Positions 27,830 through 35,954 are shown, counted from the first letter of the stretch. The stretch: 64,000 bases of DNA from JBCCTX01 sp965263105 (GCA_965263105.1 CBDHGL010000003.1:1364001-1428000); one strand, 5' to 3'. Notes: generated by a model not told the origin, from the sequence alone. Numbers and translations: made by a program.

Positions 27830-27868
27830 CCTCATCCCTGCATGGAATGAGGCAATAATGTGTTTTTT
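27830..27868. terminator. Possible terminator stem-loop
   Basis: CCTCAT at 27830-27835 pairs with ATGAGG at 27847-27852 across a loop that can pair further (CCC..GG). A T6 run follows at 27862 on the plus strand, and an A5 run precedes on the plus strand at 27823-27827 (T5 on the minus strand). It may act in both directions. The distance of the T-run from the stem weakens the plus-strand call. Confidence 0.3.
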
Positions 27869-27876
27869 CTGCAATT

Positions 27877-28029
27877 TTAGATAAAGGGATGGCCAGGCTT
27901 TTTTGTCCCAACAGCTCCCCCCTCTCCCCCCCTCACTCCACTTGTCAGTTTTTGGAGCATTTTTTTGCTAGGGCTTTTCCTTTTGGCTTTCATTTGGTCG
28001 AGGGTCAAACGCTTTGCTTGCTTTTTCAT
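27877..28029 (-). CDS. Candidate RiPP/natural-product precursor peptide
   Basis: 50-codon frame, ATG at 28029 to TAA at 27877, below usual ORF cutoffs. The N-terminal half is a lysine-rich leader (MKKQAKRLTLDQMKAK, then a KSPSKKMLQKLTSG segment) and the C-terminal half is a Gly-rich core beginning VRGGEGGAVG and ending KKPGHPFI. The layout of a K/L/T leader, an L..LTSG/GG hinge and a short Gly-rich tail resembles Bacteroidota GG-leader precursors. There is no recognisable maturation enzyme within 5 kb. The Gly-rich part is encoded by a poly-G/poly-C tract resembling the nearby hairpin repeats, so the core may have been altered by repeat insertion. No SD site; start chosen as the first Met. 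Confidence 0.4.
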   Translation of the reverse strand: MKKQAKRLTLDQMKAKRKSPSKKMLQKLTSGVRGGEGGAVGTKKPGHPFI

Positions 28030-28127
28030 GGGTAGATTGATTAAAGGTTAATGGAATGAAATAATTGGGCTTTATGCCCTAAAAACAAAGTAGAAAAAAC
28101 GAGACTTATACACAAGTGTACATAATA

Positions 28128-28440
28128 ACATTTCGTACCTAACGGCACGCGTATAGGGAGGATGTTGTTTCCTACCGATATGTTGTCCCTAATGGGACAG
28201 GGAAACATGATGTATTCATGTTCGTATTTCTTTAATTAGGACAAGAAAAGTAGGTTAGCGTAAAGAATGGTTAAATATTTGAATTACTTTATCGAATGAT
28301 TCTTTTATTAGCCACAAACCTAAACCCATGCTTATTTAATGGTAGAGAGGGCGCAACCTCTGGCAATGTCCCGCTAGGGACAAAATATCGGTAGAACCAT
28401 ACGTAATATTATTTCATTCGTGCCGTTAGGTACGAAATGT
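28128..28440. repeat. Left palindromic unit bracketing the RAYT gene
   Basis: A 22-base end (28128-28149, core TTTCGTACCTAACGGCACG) is repeated exactly in inverted orientation at 28419-28440. Inside it, 28171-28199 (CCTACCGATATGTTGTCCCT, then a GTCCC-TAAT-GGGAC hairpin) is mirrored by 28367-28394 (TGTCCC-GCTA-GGGACA then ATATCGGTAG). The unit therefore has nested inverted repeats about 80 bases deep on each side. It ends 12 bases before the RAYT start codon. The same ends flank the unit on the other side of the gene (28916-29364). Confidence 0.85.
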
Positions 28441-28452
28441 AAATATGAAGCT

Positions 28453-28914
28453 ATGGCAAACACCTATACCCAAATTCATATACATGCAATTTTTGCCGTT
28501 CAAAATCGGCAATCTTTGATTCAGGAAAGCTGGCGAGGGGAGTTGTATAAATACATTACCGGAATTGTTCAGAATCATCAGCATAAAATGCTACAAATCA
28601 ATGGAATGCCCGATCATATCCATCTCTTTATGGGTATGAGGCCCTCACAATCTTTATCAGATTTGATGAAATGGATAAAAGGGGAGTCCTCGGAATGGAT
28701 CAACAGAAGGAGCTTTACAAATGGAAGATTCTCCTGGCAGGCGGGTTACGGGGCCTTTTCCTACGCCAAATCACAGGTGCCTAGAGTCATTCGATATATA
28801 CAAAACCAAGAAGAACATCACCGGAAGAAAAGCTTTTTGGAAGAATATGTTGAAATTCTCCAAGTCTTTGAAATCGAATTCGATGAACGATATATCTTTA
28901 AGTCAGTCGATTAG
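28453..28914 (+). mobile_element. REP-associated tyrosine transposase (RAYT, TnpA_REP/Y1_Tnp)
   Basis: 153 residues from ATG 28453 (MANTYTQIHIHAIFAVQNR). The frame runs back to 28420, but that part lies inside the left palindromic unit. HUH endonuclease motif His55-Ile-His57 (GMPDHIHLFM) and catalytic-Tyr motif QAGYGAFSYAKSQ (Tyr99) are intact, so the enzyme looks active. RAYTs nick and move REP/BIME palindromes; this gene is bracketed within 13 bases upstream and 1 base downstream by two units with the same inverted ends, the expected architecture of a RAYT with its own cognate repeats. Confidence 0.92.
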
Positions 28915-28915
28915 T

Positions 28916-29364
28916 ACATTTCGTACCTGACGGCACGAGGTTTTGGGGGACAATGTTTTCTACCGATATATTGTCCCTAACGGGACAGGGAAATATGGAG
29001 TTTCCTAGCCACAAATACATTTCAAATTGGGTACAGAGGAGTAAATTGGAATAAGGAAGGGATAGAATTATGTTGTTGAATGATTCTTTTGCCAGTCGCA
29101 ATCCAATACCTATAAAATGAGGAGAGGCTTTAACCTCTATCAATGTCACTAGCGGGACAAAAAATGATAAGAATCACATGTTCTAATGGTCCTTATAGGA
29201 AATTGGAAGAGAAATCCACATGACTATCCTTCATTAGACAAATACGAACTCACTAGCCTTAAACGGTTTTTGAGGACATGCCTCAGAACCTGTCCCAATA
29301 GGGACAACATATTGGTAGATCCATACATATTATGGATGCATTCGTGCCGTTAGGTACGAAATGT
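28916..29364. repeat. Right palindromic unit bracketing the RAYT gene
   Basis: Begins one base after the RAYT stop with the same end sequence as the left unit (28916-28937, one substitution: CCTGACGG for CCTAACGG) and closes with an exact inverted copy at 29343-29364. CTACCGATATATTGTCCCT and a GGGAC hairpin follow the first end. The middle (about 29080-29162, AATGATTCTTTTGCCAGTCG onward to TAGCGGGACAAAA) resembles 28296-28384 of the left unit. An extra stretch of about 150 bases then precedes the last hairpin (CTGTCCCAATAGGGACA). So it is a longer, composite copy. Confidence 0.82.
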
Positions 29365-29462
29365 GAATTAATACAGTGGGAATTATTTGATTCCCTCAAT
29401 ACAATTGGCATAAACCCCCTCTCAGCTTTCGCCGAGAAGGGCTAAGTGAACAGATTATTTTA

Positions 29463-30215
29463 TCAAGCCTTCTTAGCGACCACAAAGTCGCTAATGCCAC
29501 GAAAAGTAGTGTGGGCTTCTAAAATCTCAAAGCCCGCATCAATTACGGCTTCGCAAAATTCAGCATGACTATGGGTCCAGAATTTACCCTCGGCTTGCAT
29601 GCGGGCAGCTCGTCGGTTTTGCTTGCTTACTTCTTTCCCTTCTCGCATGACCTGCAAGGTCTTCCGCAATCCATGGGCTTGTATCATCCTCCGGGCGATG
29701 GCGATCTGCCAATCGAGAACACGCACAGGACGGCCGGGATCTACAAAGATCCCGAGGCCGCCTGGCGTCAACCACCCATAAATGTTTTGCAATACTTGTT
29801 GAGGATTGGGGAAGGTGTACAAGGCGTGAATGCAGGTACAGGCGCCTAAAGAGGAAGGAGGAATAAATACTTCATCCACCCCTTCATTCCTGATTTCTAT
29901 GTTGTTTAAGCCCCGATTTTGGACTTTTTGTAAGGCTACCTGACACATGCCGGGATCCCGGTCTACGTGCAGCACCTCAGCCTGAGGAAAGAGTTTGGCC
30001 AGGGTACAGGAATAGTTTCCCGTACCTGCCCCTATATCGGCGATCATCGATCCTTCTGCGATGTCCCAGGCTTGAGCCACAGAAATAACCTCCTTGTACA
30101 ACTCCTGGTAGAAAGGATTGTACGAAAGCAGGAGGTCATAGGTCTGGGCATAGGAACTCCAGTCAACTTCCTTTTCAGGAGGCGTTTGTGTTTTAGTGGG
30201 CATGAAGAGGGGCAT
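29463..30215 (-). CDS. Class I SAM-dependent methyltransferase
   Basis: 250 residues. SAM-binding motif I IADIGAGTGNYSCTL (Asp60 to about 72), acidic motif II VLHVDRD, and motif III region TPGGLGIFVDPG. The C-terminal half is helical with RRMIQAHGLRKTLQ. The start is either ATG 30215 or 30203; both overlap the end of the upstream FeeM-like gene (23 or 11 bases), so the two are translationally coupled. The methyl acceptor cannot be read from sequence. Coupling to an N-acyltransferase suggests that it methylates the acylated product, which is inference. Confidence 0.88.
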   Translation of the reverse strand: MPLFMPTKTQTPPEKEVDWSSYAQTYDLLLSYNPFYQELYKEVISVAQAWDIAEGSMIADIGAGTGNYSCTLAKLFPQAEVLHVDRDPGMCQVALQKVQNRGLNNIEIRNEGVDEVFIPPSSLGACTCIHALYTFPNPQQVLQNIYGWLTPGGLGIFVDPGRPVRVLDWQIAIARRMIQAHGLRKTLQVMREGKEVSKQNRRAARMQAEGKFWTHSHAEFCEAVIDAGFEILEAHTTFRGISDFVVAKKA

Positions 30216-30918
30216 TAAAGGGTTGAATCATTTCGGCATAACGCTCTACTTCTTCAAGGGTGCAGGGAGGCATTCCTTTACTTTGAACTACCTCCCGGCT
30301 TTTTTCCTGGCTGGTGGAAAGGAGGACAATTTCCAGCTTTATCCATTCGTGCCACACTGGTTCTGAAATTTGTTCAAAGGCTAGCATCCTTTGATAGAAG
30401 GGCACGTGCCGTTGGCGGACAGATGTGATTATGTGAGGACATTCATCCACTTGAGAGCACAGGTCCAGTATGCGGAACATGAGTAACTGGGCATAGAGAG
30501 ACTTCCTCCCGCTCAGTTCGGGAGATACTACGTAACGACTGGATTCCAGGATATTGTTCTCCAATCCAATATGGCGGTGTACATCGTTCCAGAAGGTTTT
30601 GATGCTTTCTGGAGGTAACCAATTGTAAGAGGGAGACCAGGTAGCACTTCGCACGCTTGCTACAGGTTTTCCCTCGAACCATACCAGGTGAATTCGGGTA
30701 TTGGCATAACGATCAAACTGATCCGTGAGACGTTCCTCCTCATTAGGCTCTACTGCTTCTGCGTGAATATAGGCCTGGTAACGGAGTGCATAGGCTAATT
30801 CCTTACTTTCCGGGCTCACACAAAGTTGAGCAGTAAATCCATTGAGTTCGAACAAGGTTTCTGCCTGGAAGGCAGGTAGCTGGGCATTCATAGATAGTTG
30901 AATTAGGTATAGAGACAT
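30193..30918 (-). CDS. FeeM-like N-acyltransferase (N-acyl amino acid synthase / AHL-synthase fold)
   Basis: 241 residues, ATG 30918 or, more conservatively, ATG 30891 (MNAQLPAFQAE). GNAT-like fold of the FeeM/LuxI type: LRYQAYIHAEA near residue 45, an acidic DQFDRYANTRIHLVW strand, basic substrate strand VASVRSATW, and the ESSRYVVSPELSGRKSLYAQLL segment typical of long-chain N-acyl amino acid synthases. It would transfer an acyl chain (from acyl-ACP or -CoA) to an amine. A coupled methyltransferase gene follows. No LuxR-type receptor is adjacent. Confidence 0.7.
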   Translation of the reverse strand: MSLYLIQLSMNAQLPAFQAETLFELNGFTAQLCVSPESKELAYALRYQAYIHAEAVEPNEEERLTDQFDRYANTRIHLVWFEGKPVASVRSATWSPSYNWLPPESIKTFWNDVHRHIGLENNILESSRYVVSPELSGRKSLYAQLLMFRILDLCSQVDECPHIITSVRQRHVPFYQRMLAFEQISEPVWHEWIKLEIVLLSTSQEKSREVVQSKGMPPCTLEEVERYAEMIQPFNAPLHAH

Positions 30919-30992
30919 GGTCGTTAGGGAATAGCATATCCATTCCCCAACTGGGGTTAATCATTTTTTTTCATGTATGGAGGAAAAGGGAG

Positions 30993-31020
30993 GAAAAACG
31001 GCGCAGCCCTAGGCTGCACC
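30993..31020 (-). terminator. Rho-independent terminator-like hairpin
   Basis: On the minus strand: GTGCAGCC-TAG-GGCTGCGC stem followed by CGTTTTT. It would stop transcripts entering from the right before the FeeM-like gene, which starts 75 bases further on. Confidence 0.55.
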
Positions 31021-31061
31021 TGTAGTCACGACACTTGAAACCACGTAAGTAAATTTTTAAA

Positions 31062-31170
31062 ATGTTCTTTTTGCAGTCGATAAAAAAGAACCAAAAAATC
31101 TAGCACGAACCAACCAAGGCCATCCCAGCATTGCCATCCACCGCGTCCCGAAACCGTCTGTATCGGGATG
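31062..31170. repeat. A-rich composite repeat, copy 2
   Basis: TGTTCTTTTTGCAGTCGATA followed by AAGAACCAAAAAATCTAGCA-CGAA. The same two blocks recur at 32071-32134 (TGTTCTTTCTGCTTGATAAG ... AAGAACCCAAAAATCTAGCA-CGAA). Next to it is a hairpin TCCCGA-AACCGTCTGTA-TCGGGA at about 31147-31169. Confidence 0.55.
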
Positions 31171-31291
31171 TCCAGGGTGCTTTCAAAAAGATTTTAACCT
31201 TTTTTATCTGCATACTCGGCGTTAATAATAGGGTTCTTACTAAGATTTTTTGATTCATGCTTATATACTAAAATATTTGTTTTCAAAAGGT

Positions 31292-31328
31292 GTGGGGGGC
31301 GAGCCCCCACGGGGTATGGCCGGTACCC
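31292..31328. repeat. Two consecutive GC-rich hairpins
   Basis: Hairpin 1 (31292-31310): GTGGGGG, loop GCGAG, CCCCCAC, a perfect 7-bp stem. Hairpin 2 (31312-31328): GGGTA ... TACCC around a GGCC core, a near-perfect palindrome. GC content is far above the AT-rich flanks. Could be part of a mobile repeat or a structured RNA; no family recognised. Confidence 0.55.
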
Positions 31329-31518
31329 GGTTAGAACCAAGGGCGATTGATTCATGGCGTTTGGGTCGTCTGTGGCCAATTCTTGAGGTGCGATTACTTA
31401 GGCTACTTTATCGTGTTTTTGTCTTTTATCTTAAAACTAAGTTCGAAAAATGACTTGTAAATCCTTTTGACTCATCGGGCTATATGTTGTACATATGTTC
31501 CAAGTTTGTCAACATGTT

Positions 31519-32034
31519 TCATAGCCTTGTAGATGACAATCTTTTGGCACTTGGTGTTATCCCATAGCTTTCCTTGAAGCATTTGGAGAAATATGCCAAG
31601 TCATTAAATCCCGTTGCAAAGGCTATTTCCGAGATACTCATTTCTTCTTGTTCCAGCATTTCATAGGCCTGCTCTAACCTATGTGAACGGATGAAGGCAG
31701 AAGGGTTGAGTTGGGTGAGTTTCTTGATTTTGCGGAACAAACTCGTTCTACTCATGCCCATCTCTTTACTTAGGATTTCCTGGTCAAAATCTGTTTCATC
31801 CAGATGCTTATCTAAGCAGTCTGTTAATTTTTGCATGAACTCCCAGTCTGCAGTAGATATCGCTTGAACGTTCTTACCCTTCTGCTCTGATTCGTCTTCC
31901 TGAATGATGACAATATTTACTTGAGAAGGCCTATTGTCAAAGCTAATCGGTATGTCTTGGGGCAATTCTCGCAAGATGGTATCCAGCAAAAGCTGGGCAT
32001 TGGTGATATACGTTATACTCTTCATGGCACTCAC
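31519..32034 (-). CDS. AraC-family transcriptional regulator (short)
   Basis: 171 residues. The N-terminal 60 residues have no recognised domain. The C-terminal 100 residues hold the two helix-turn-helix motifs of AraC regulators (ILSKEMGMSRTSLFRKIKKL and ISEIAFATGFNDLAYFSKCF, then KESYGITPSAKR). Length and the STADWEFMQKLTDCL linker suggest descent from the DNA-binding end of a hybrid two-component protein. Flanked by composite repeats on both sides. Its target is unknown; the neighbouring FeeM-like operon is 600 bases away. Confidence 0.8.
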   Translation of the reverse strand: MSAMKSITYITNAQLLLDTILRELPQDIPISFDNRPSQVNIVIIQEDESEQKGKNVQAISTADWEFMQKLTDCLDKHLDETDFDQEILSKEMGMSRTSLFRKIKKLTQLNPSAFIRSHRLEQAYEMLEQEEMSISEIAFATGFNDLAYFSKCFKESYGITPSAKRLSSTRL

Positions 32035-32070
32035 TTCATTATCGGTTGTTACAAATAGGTACTTTTATCA

Positions 32071-32210
32071 TGTTCTTTCTGCTTGATAAGATCTCCGACG
32101 AAGGCAGGAGTCAAGAACCCAAAAATCTAGCACGAATAACCCTTACCACCCCCTTCTTTCATTTCCCCTATTTTAGGGGAGACACAGGGGGGTATAGCAA
32201 TTCCATCCTC
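32071..32210. repeat. Composite repeat, copy 3 (A-rich block plus C/G hairpin)
   Basis: Contains the A-rich blocks also found at 31062-31112 and, at 32147-32194, a C/G-rich hairpin like that at 27601-27649 (CCCCCTTCTTTCATTTCCCC / TAGGGGAGACACAGGGGGG). This copy links the two halves into one repeat family. Confidence 0.55.
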
Positions 32211-32268
32211 CCCGCAGGATTTTCAGGTCCTACACACCTCGCATGTATTTCATACAGTTAGTAAGCTT

Positions 32269-32970
32269 CTATCTTGCGCTGTATTTGGATACATCTACCA
32301 GCTTCCTGAGGCAAGCCTCGCGCACGATTCCGGTACTGCGTCGAACCTTTAAAATACGCTTTAATTGCTCGATATAATCCCGAACCGTTGTCGGAGAAAT
32401 ATGCAGGCGGTCCCCAATTTCGTTTGCCGTTAACTCTCCGACCAGTAAGGTCATTACCTCCATCTGTCGAGGGGTGAATTTGACCGGTTTGTTCTGTCGG
32501 GCATACTTCCTCGTTTGGTCGATCACAGAGGGGCTATAATAGCTCTGATTCCGGGAAACGGTTTTGATTGCTTTTTTCAGTTCTCCTGCCTCACTTCCTT
32601 TGATTAGGTAGCCGGGTAGTTGAAGGATATTCAAGGCCTGGTGCCCATAGTATCCATCGTCATGGCTGGAAAGGATGATGATTTTTGCATTCGGGTGTTG
32701 ATCGGCTATTTCGGTCGCCAGGTCAAAGCCATTCATCTCCAAGCCGCGCAAGCGTATGTCTAGTAACAATACATCCATATGATTTATGTGTGGAAAAATA
32801 TCTTTGCGAATCTTTTTTTCTTGTTCCTGTTTGGGTAGACCATAATAGCTCTCCCCAGGGGCATAGCTTCCCACCAATTCTATTTCGGGATCATTTTGGA
32901 AGATGAGTTCTAGGCCTTTCAGAAAAAGCGGTTCATCATCGACCACGAATATTTTGATGGGGGTGCTCAT
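32269..32970 (-). CDS. NarL/LuxR-family response regulator
   Basis: 233 residues. Receiver domain at the N-terminus with acidic pocket Asp11-Asp12 and phospho-acceptor Asp71 (VLLLDIRL), a longer than usual insertion before it (PKQEQEKKIRKDIFPHINHM), and Lys near GYLIKGSEAGE. The C-terminal LuxR HTH is FTPRQMEVMTLLVGELTANE followed by IGDRLHISPTTVRDYIEQLK. The adjacent same-strand histidine kinase (33115-35148) is the evident partner. Target genes unknown. Confidence 0.93.
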   Translation of the reverse strand: MSTPIKIFVVDDEPLFLKGLELIFQNDPEIELVGSYAPGESYYGLPKQEQEKKIRKDIFPHINHMDVLLLDIRLRGLEMNGFDLATEIADQHPNAKIIILSSHDDGYYGHQALNILQLPGYLIKGSEAGELKKAIKTVSRNQSYYSPSVIDQTRKYARQNKPVKFTPRQMEVMTLLVGELTANEIGDRLHISPTTVRDYIEQLKRILKVRRSTGIVREACLRKLVDVSKYSAR

Positions 32971-33114
32971 TTCTAGAATTTTAAGTGTATAATTTTCCTA
33001 TGTATATCCAGAGGATATTTCTTATTTGAGAATCCAACTGATTCATCATACTAATTTTTATTCAACCCTCCGCACTCCCTTCTCTCGGCTCTAATCTACT
33101 CTGTGGGGGGATGA

Positions 33115-35148
33115 TTAGGTTCTCAGAGGAACCTCTGCCAATAACTTCGTTCCTTTGCCTGGTTCGGAATAGATACTCATACTTCCTCCGAGTCGGTCCA
33201 CACGATTCTGCAAAGCTTGAAGTCCTGAAGCCTCTGAGATTCCCTCACCTTCCAATTCAAATCCTTGGCCGTCGTCCGCGATTTCTATCTGGAAGGTATC
33301 CTCAGCTCTTTCCAACTTCACATACACCGTTTCGGCATCCGCATGGAGGATTACATTGTTGATTGCCCCCTGGACGAGTCCGATGATATCGAGGAAGTCC
33401 TTTTCGTTGAAGGCCAACTCTTCCAGATTATGGGTCTCCAGGTTCAGGGTCAATTCCCCAATTTGTTGGAGGGGCCCCAGGTCATTTTTCAGTTTGTGCA
33501 GAAAGTCTTCCAGGTTAATGTGGAGATCCAAGGCCTTTCCCTCCTGGAGGCGGTGGGACTGGTCCCGGATCTCCTGATGTGCAGCGTTCATGGCCTCTGA
33601 GATCAGGTCGTAGTTCTGGCGATCCTGATCGGACAAAACATTACTAAGGTCGTCTTTCAATTTAGTCAACAGGGTCTTGCCGATAGCGATTTTTCCCTGG
33701 GCAAAATCGTGGAGTTCTTCCCCCACTTCGATCATTTGCTTGCGGAATTTCGTCTGGGCTTCCTGCTGGACCTGCATGACGGTTTGCGCCATGCGCTCGT
33801 TGTATCTCCCCGTTAATGCCATTAAGCGCTGTTTGTGCGTCTGCTCTTTCTCTTCTAGTAATTGATTCTTGGTTGCTATGAGTTGCTTTTGAATCTTCTG
33901 CCGTTGAAAGAGCTGGTAGAAAAAGAAGAGGAGTATGGTGAGGATTCCTCCCCCTGCAAGTTGCTGTATCCGCATACTCTTCCTCTGGGTATCAGCCAAT
34001 TCCTGATAGAATATGTTGGACTTTTTCAGGTCGGTATTCTCTACAAAAATTTCTGTTCCATAAGCCTTCTCTGTGCTCACCTGGTCATATATTTTTCCCT
34101 TCCATTCACTGGCCATTTTGTAGGCCTCCATGCCTTTTTTGAGGTCGCCTTTTTGGGCGAATGCCTCGGCGAGGCCTTCATAGGCCAGTATGTATAATGG
34201 ATCTAAAATTTCAGATGAATCTAAGAATGTAATGGATTGTTGAAATTTTTCTAAGCCATCTTCCCATCGATCTTCCTGAATCATTAATTCTCCTTCATTA
34301 TAAAGGACCTTTGCCTCTCTACTAAATAAGGTTTTTTTATTCCCATTTGGGAATTGTTCTATATATGAGGTTTTTGCATTTATAAATGATTGCTTGGCAC
34401 TTCTAAATTCTCCTAACTTATTAAAAATCATACCCTCACGAAGAAAGAATTTGTACCTCAGATTCTTTGCTCTTTTATCATCCGTAATTGTGAGGGCGGA
34501 ATCTATATATTTTCTCGCTAAAGAAAATGATTTCAGGTTATAATAGGCCTCAGATAACTCATAATAATAATTTGCTAGTTGAAAATTACTACTTGGCCTT
34601 CTAAAGGAAGGTGAAATAAGAATTTCTAAGGACTTTTCAGATGATCCTGCTCTATTATAAATTTGACTCAGTAAGAACATATTTGTATTGTCTAACTCTT
34701 CATCATCAATTAAGGATGCATGTTCAATAGATTTATTCAATTTCTGTAAAGAAGAATCAAAGTATCGATAATTTGAAAATCCAAGATTAAAATAATCATG
34801 TGCTAGCAAATAGTATGTTCTTGCAATTGATTTTGTATCAGCAACCTTTTTTCTTAAAGCCAGGCAAGGTTTTAAGTAGAATATTGCTGAATCAAATACA
34901 TAGGTAGAACTGAATATATTGCTTATTGCACTTAAAGCCAGTCCCTCTTCCTTATAAAAATTTTTCTCCTTGCAGAATGCCCTAATTCTTTTTAGCTGAT
35001 TAAGAGCTTTATCATCATTTTCTCCAGATAGAAAAATATTTACTATTTGAGACATCACAGAATCAGGTATTGTTGATCCAGAAATTTTCTGGAAAGGGAA
35101 AAACTGTAATGATATAGATAGAAAAATTAATCTAAACAGATAATTCAT
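33115..35148 (-). CDS. TPR-containing sensor histidine kinase (HisKA_3/HATPase)
   Basis: 677 residues. Signal peptide at 1-25, a periplasmic tetratricopeptide-like region (about 35-385; repeated A-x-x-Y-x-x-L helices), one membrane segment (LAGGGILTILLFFFYQLF, about 397-414), a coiled coil (KQLIATKNQLLEEKEQ), dimerisation/phosphoacceptor helix with His in EELHDFAQGKIAIG, and an HATPase_c domain (NNVILHA, IADDGQGFEL, SGLQALQNRVDRLGG, GKGTKL). It senses an unknown signal and phosphorylates the response regulator encoded 145 bases downstream. Confidence 0.92.
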   Translation of the reverse strand: MNYLFRLIFLSISLQFFPFQKISGSTIPDSVMSQIVNIFLSGENDDKALNQLKRIRAFCKEKNFYKEEGLALSAISNIFSSTYVFDSAIFYLKPCLALRKKVADTKSIARTYYLLAHDYFNLGFSNYRYFDSSLQKLNKSIEHASLIDDEELDNTNMFLLSQIYNRAGSSEKSLEILISPSFRRPSSNFQLANYYYELSEAYYNLKSFSLARKYIDSALTITDDKRAKNLRYKFFLREGMIFNKLGEFRSAKQSFINAKTSYIEQFPNGNKKTLFSREAKVLYNEGELMIQEDRWEDGLEKFQQSITFLDSSEILDPLYILAYEGLAEAFAQKGDLKKGMEAYKMASEWKGKIYDQVSTEKAYGTEIFVENTDLKKSNIFYQELADTQRKSMRIQQLAGGGILTILLFFFYQLFQRQKIQKQLIATKNQLLEEKEQTHKQRLMALTGRYNERMAQTVMQVQQEAQTKFRKQMIEVGEELHDFAQGKIAIGKTLLTKLKDDLSNVLSDQDRQNYDLISEAMNAAHQEIRDQSHRLQEGKALDLHINLEDFLHKLKNDLGPLQQIGELTLNLETHNLEELAFNEKDFLDIIGLVQGAINNVILHADAETVYVKLERAEDTFQIEIADDGQGFELEGEGISEASGLQALQNRVDRLGGSMSIYSEPGKGTKLLAEVPLRT

Positions 35149-35178
35149 GATTCTGTATATTGATATTTTTTGGAGAGT

Positions 35179-35703
35179 TTACAGGAATGGATGTCCTGGA
35201 TTTCTTCCGTCTCCACCATCATCTTCCCCAGATCTATTAACCAGTTTATCTCCAAAATCAGTAGCGACACTAAAAGAGCGAATTATATCCACAGTGGGGT
35301 CCTCATTGCTGCTTTGAATCAGTTTAACTACAAAACGATCCTTTAGAAAGACCAATAAGTTTCCACCAGTTCTTATAGCTTTAATTTCTGTTCGAAGAGG
35401 TTGAGAAATTTCACTTAAAGCCTCCGCCAAATCAATTTTTCTTGTGAATACATTGACAAATAGTGGATCAAGTAGAGAATTATCAACATCCCCATCATTA
35501 AGCCTGAAATTGAAGGTGAAAATATGGAACTCACTGGAATCAGTCGTGAGATTTGATGTTAAAAAAGGTGTTTCTTCAACAATGTGTTGGTTTTCTGGAT
35601 ACCTTATCGCTATATGCAAGATGTATTTATCATCTCCATCAGGGACAATTATTCTTTCTAAGAAAAGATAAGGTACGATTTCAGTCATATTATTTCTACT
35701 CAT
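35179..35703 (-). CDS. Hypothetical protein
   Basis: 174 residues, no signal peptide or recognised domain. Starts MSRNNMTEIVPYLFLERI. Mostly beta-strand character with acidic content, and ends in a Gly/Asp-rich tail (SGEDDGGDGRNPGHPFL). It lies 30 bases upstream of the histidine kinase start on the same strand and may share its transcript. AT-rich codon use matches the N-terminal part of the kinase gene. The last residues resemble no domain I know. Confidence 0.65.
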   Translation of the reverse strand: MSRNNMTEIVPYLFLERIIVPDGDDKYILHIAIRYPENQHIVEETPFLTSNLTTDSSEFHIFTFNFRLNDGDVDNSLLDPLFVNVFTRKIDLAEALSEISQPLRTEIKAIRTGGNLLVFLKDRFVVKLIQSSNEDPTVDIIRSFSVATDFGDKLVNRSGEDDGGDGRNPGHPFL

Positions 35704-35954
35704 GATAATTGGACTTATAGGTTCGACAATTCAAAATTATTCTTTTACTGATAAATTAATTATCCTAAAAAGTGAGGGTTTTTGAACCCTAAACTTTTGG
35801 GTTATTTAAAAATTATCTAGGAGAAGTCCTATAATTTTTAGAATTTAATTGATGAAAATGGAATACATACTTTCCGAATAAGTAGAATTGTGTAATTGAA
35901 ATATTTATTTTGTTCATACTTTTAAATTGAAATTAGTTTAATTATTTAATCATC

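Larger units (their letters stand above)
27547..27876. other. Intergenic stretch with C/G-rich hairpin and a terminator-like stem-loop
   Basis: No gene seen. It contains the C6...G6 hairpin repeat at 27601-27649 and a stem-loop near 27830-27852 (CCTCAT ... ATGAGG) followed on the plus strand by TTTTTT at 27862-27868, which could terminate transcripts from the DUF1501 gene or, on the other strand, from the small peptide gene at 27877-28029. Confidence 0.4.
30919..31518. other. Gene-free stretch with structured repeats
   Basis: About 600 bases upstream of the FeeM-like gene. It holds a minus-strand terminator-like hairpin (30993-31020), an A-rich composite repeat (31062-31160) and two consecutive GC-rich hairpins (31292-31328). 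The frames crossing it are short and not family-like. Confidence 0.5.

Noticed and set aside
31194..31379. Possible 61-residue minus-strand gene
   Set aside because: It runs through the two GC-rich hairpins, has no domain-like features and looks like a chance frame in a structured repeat.
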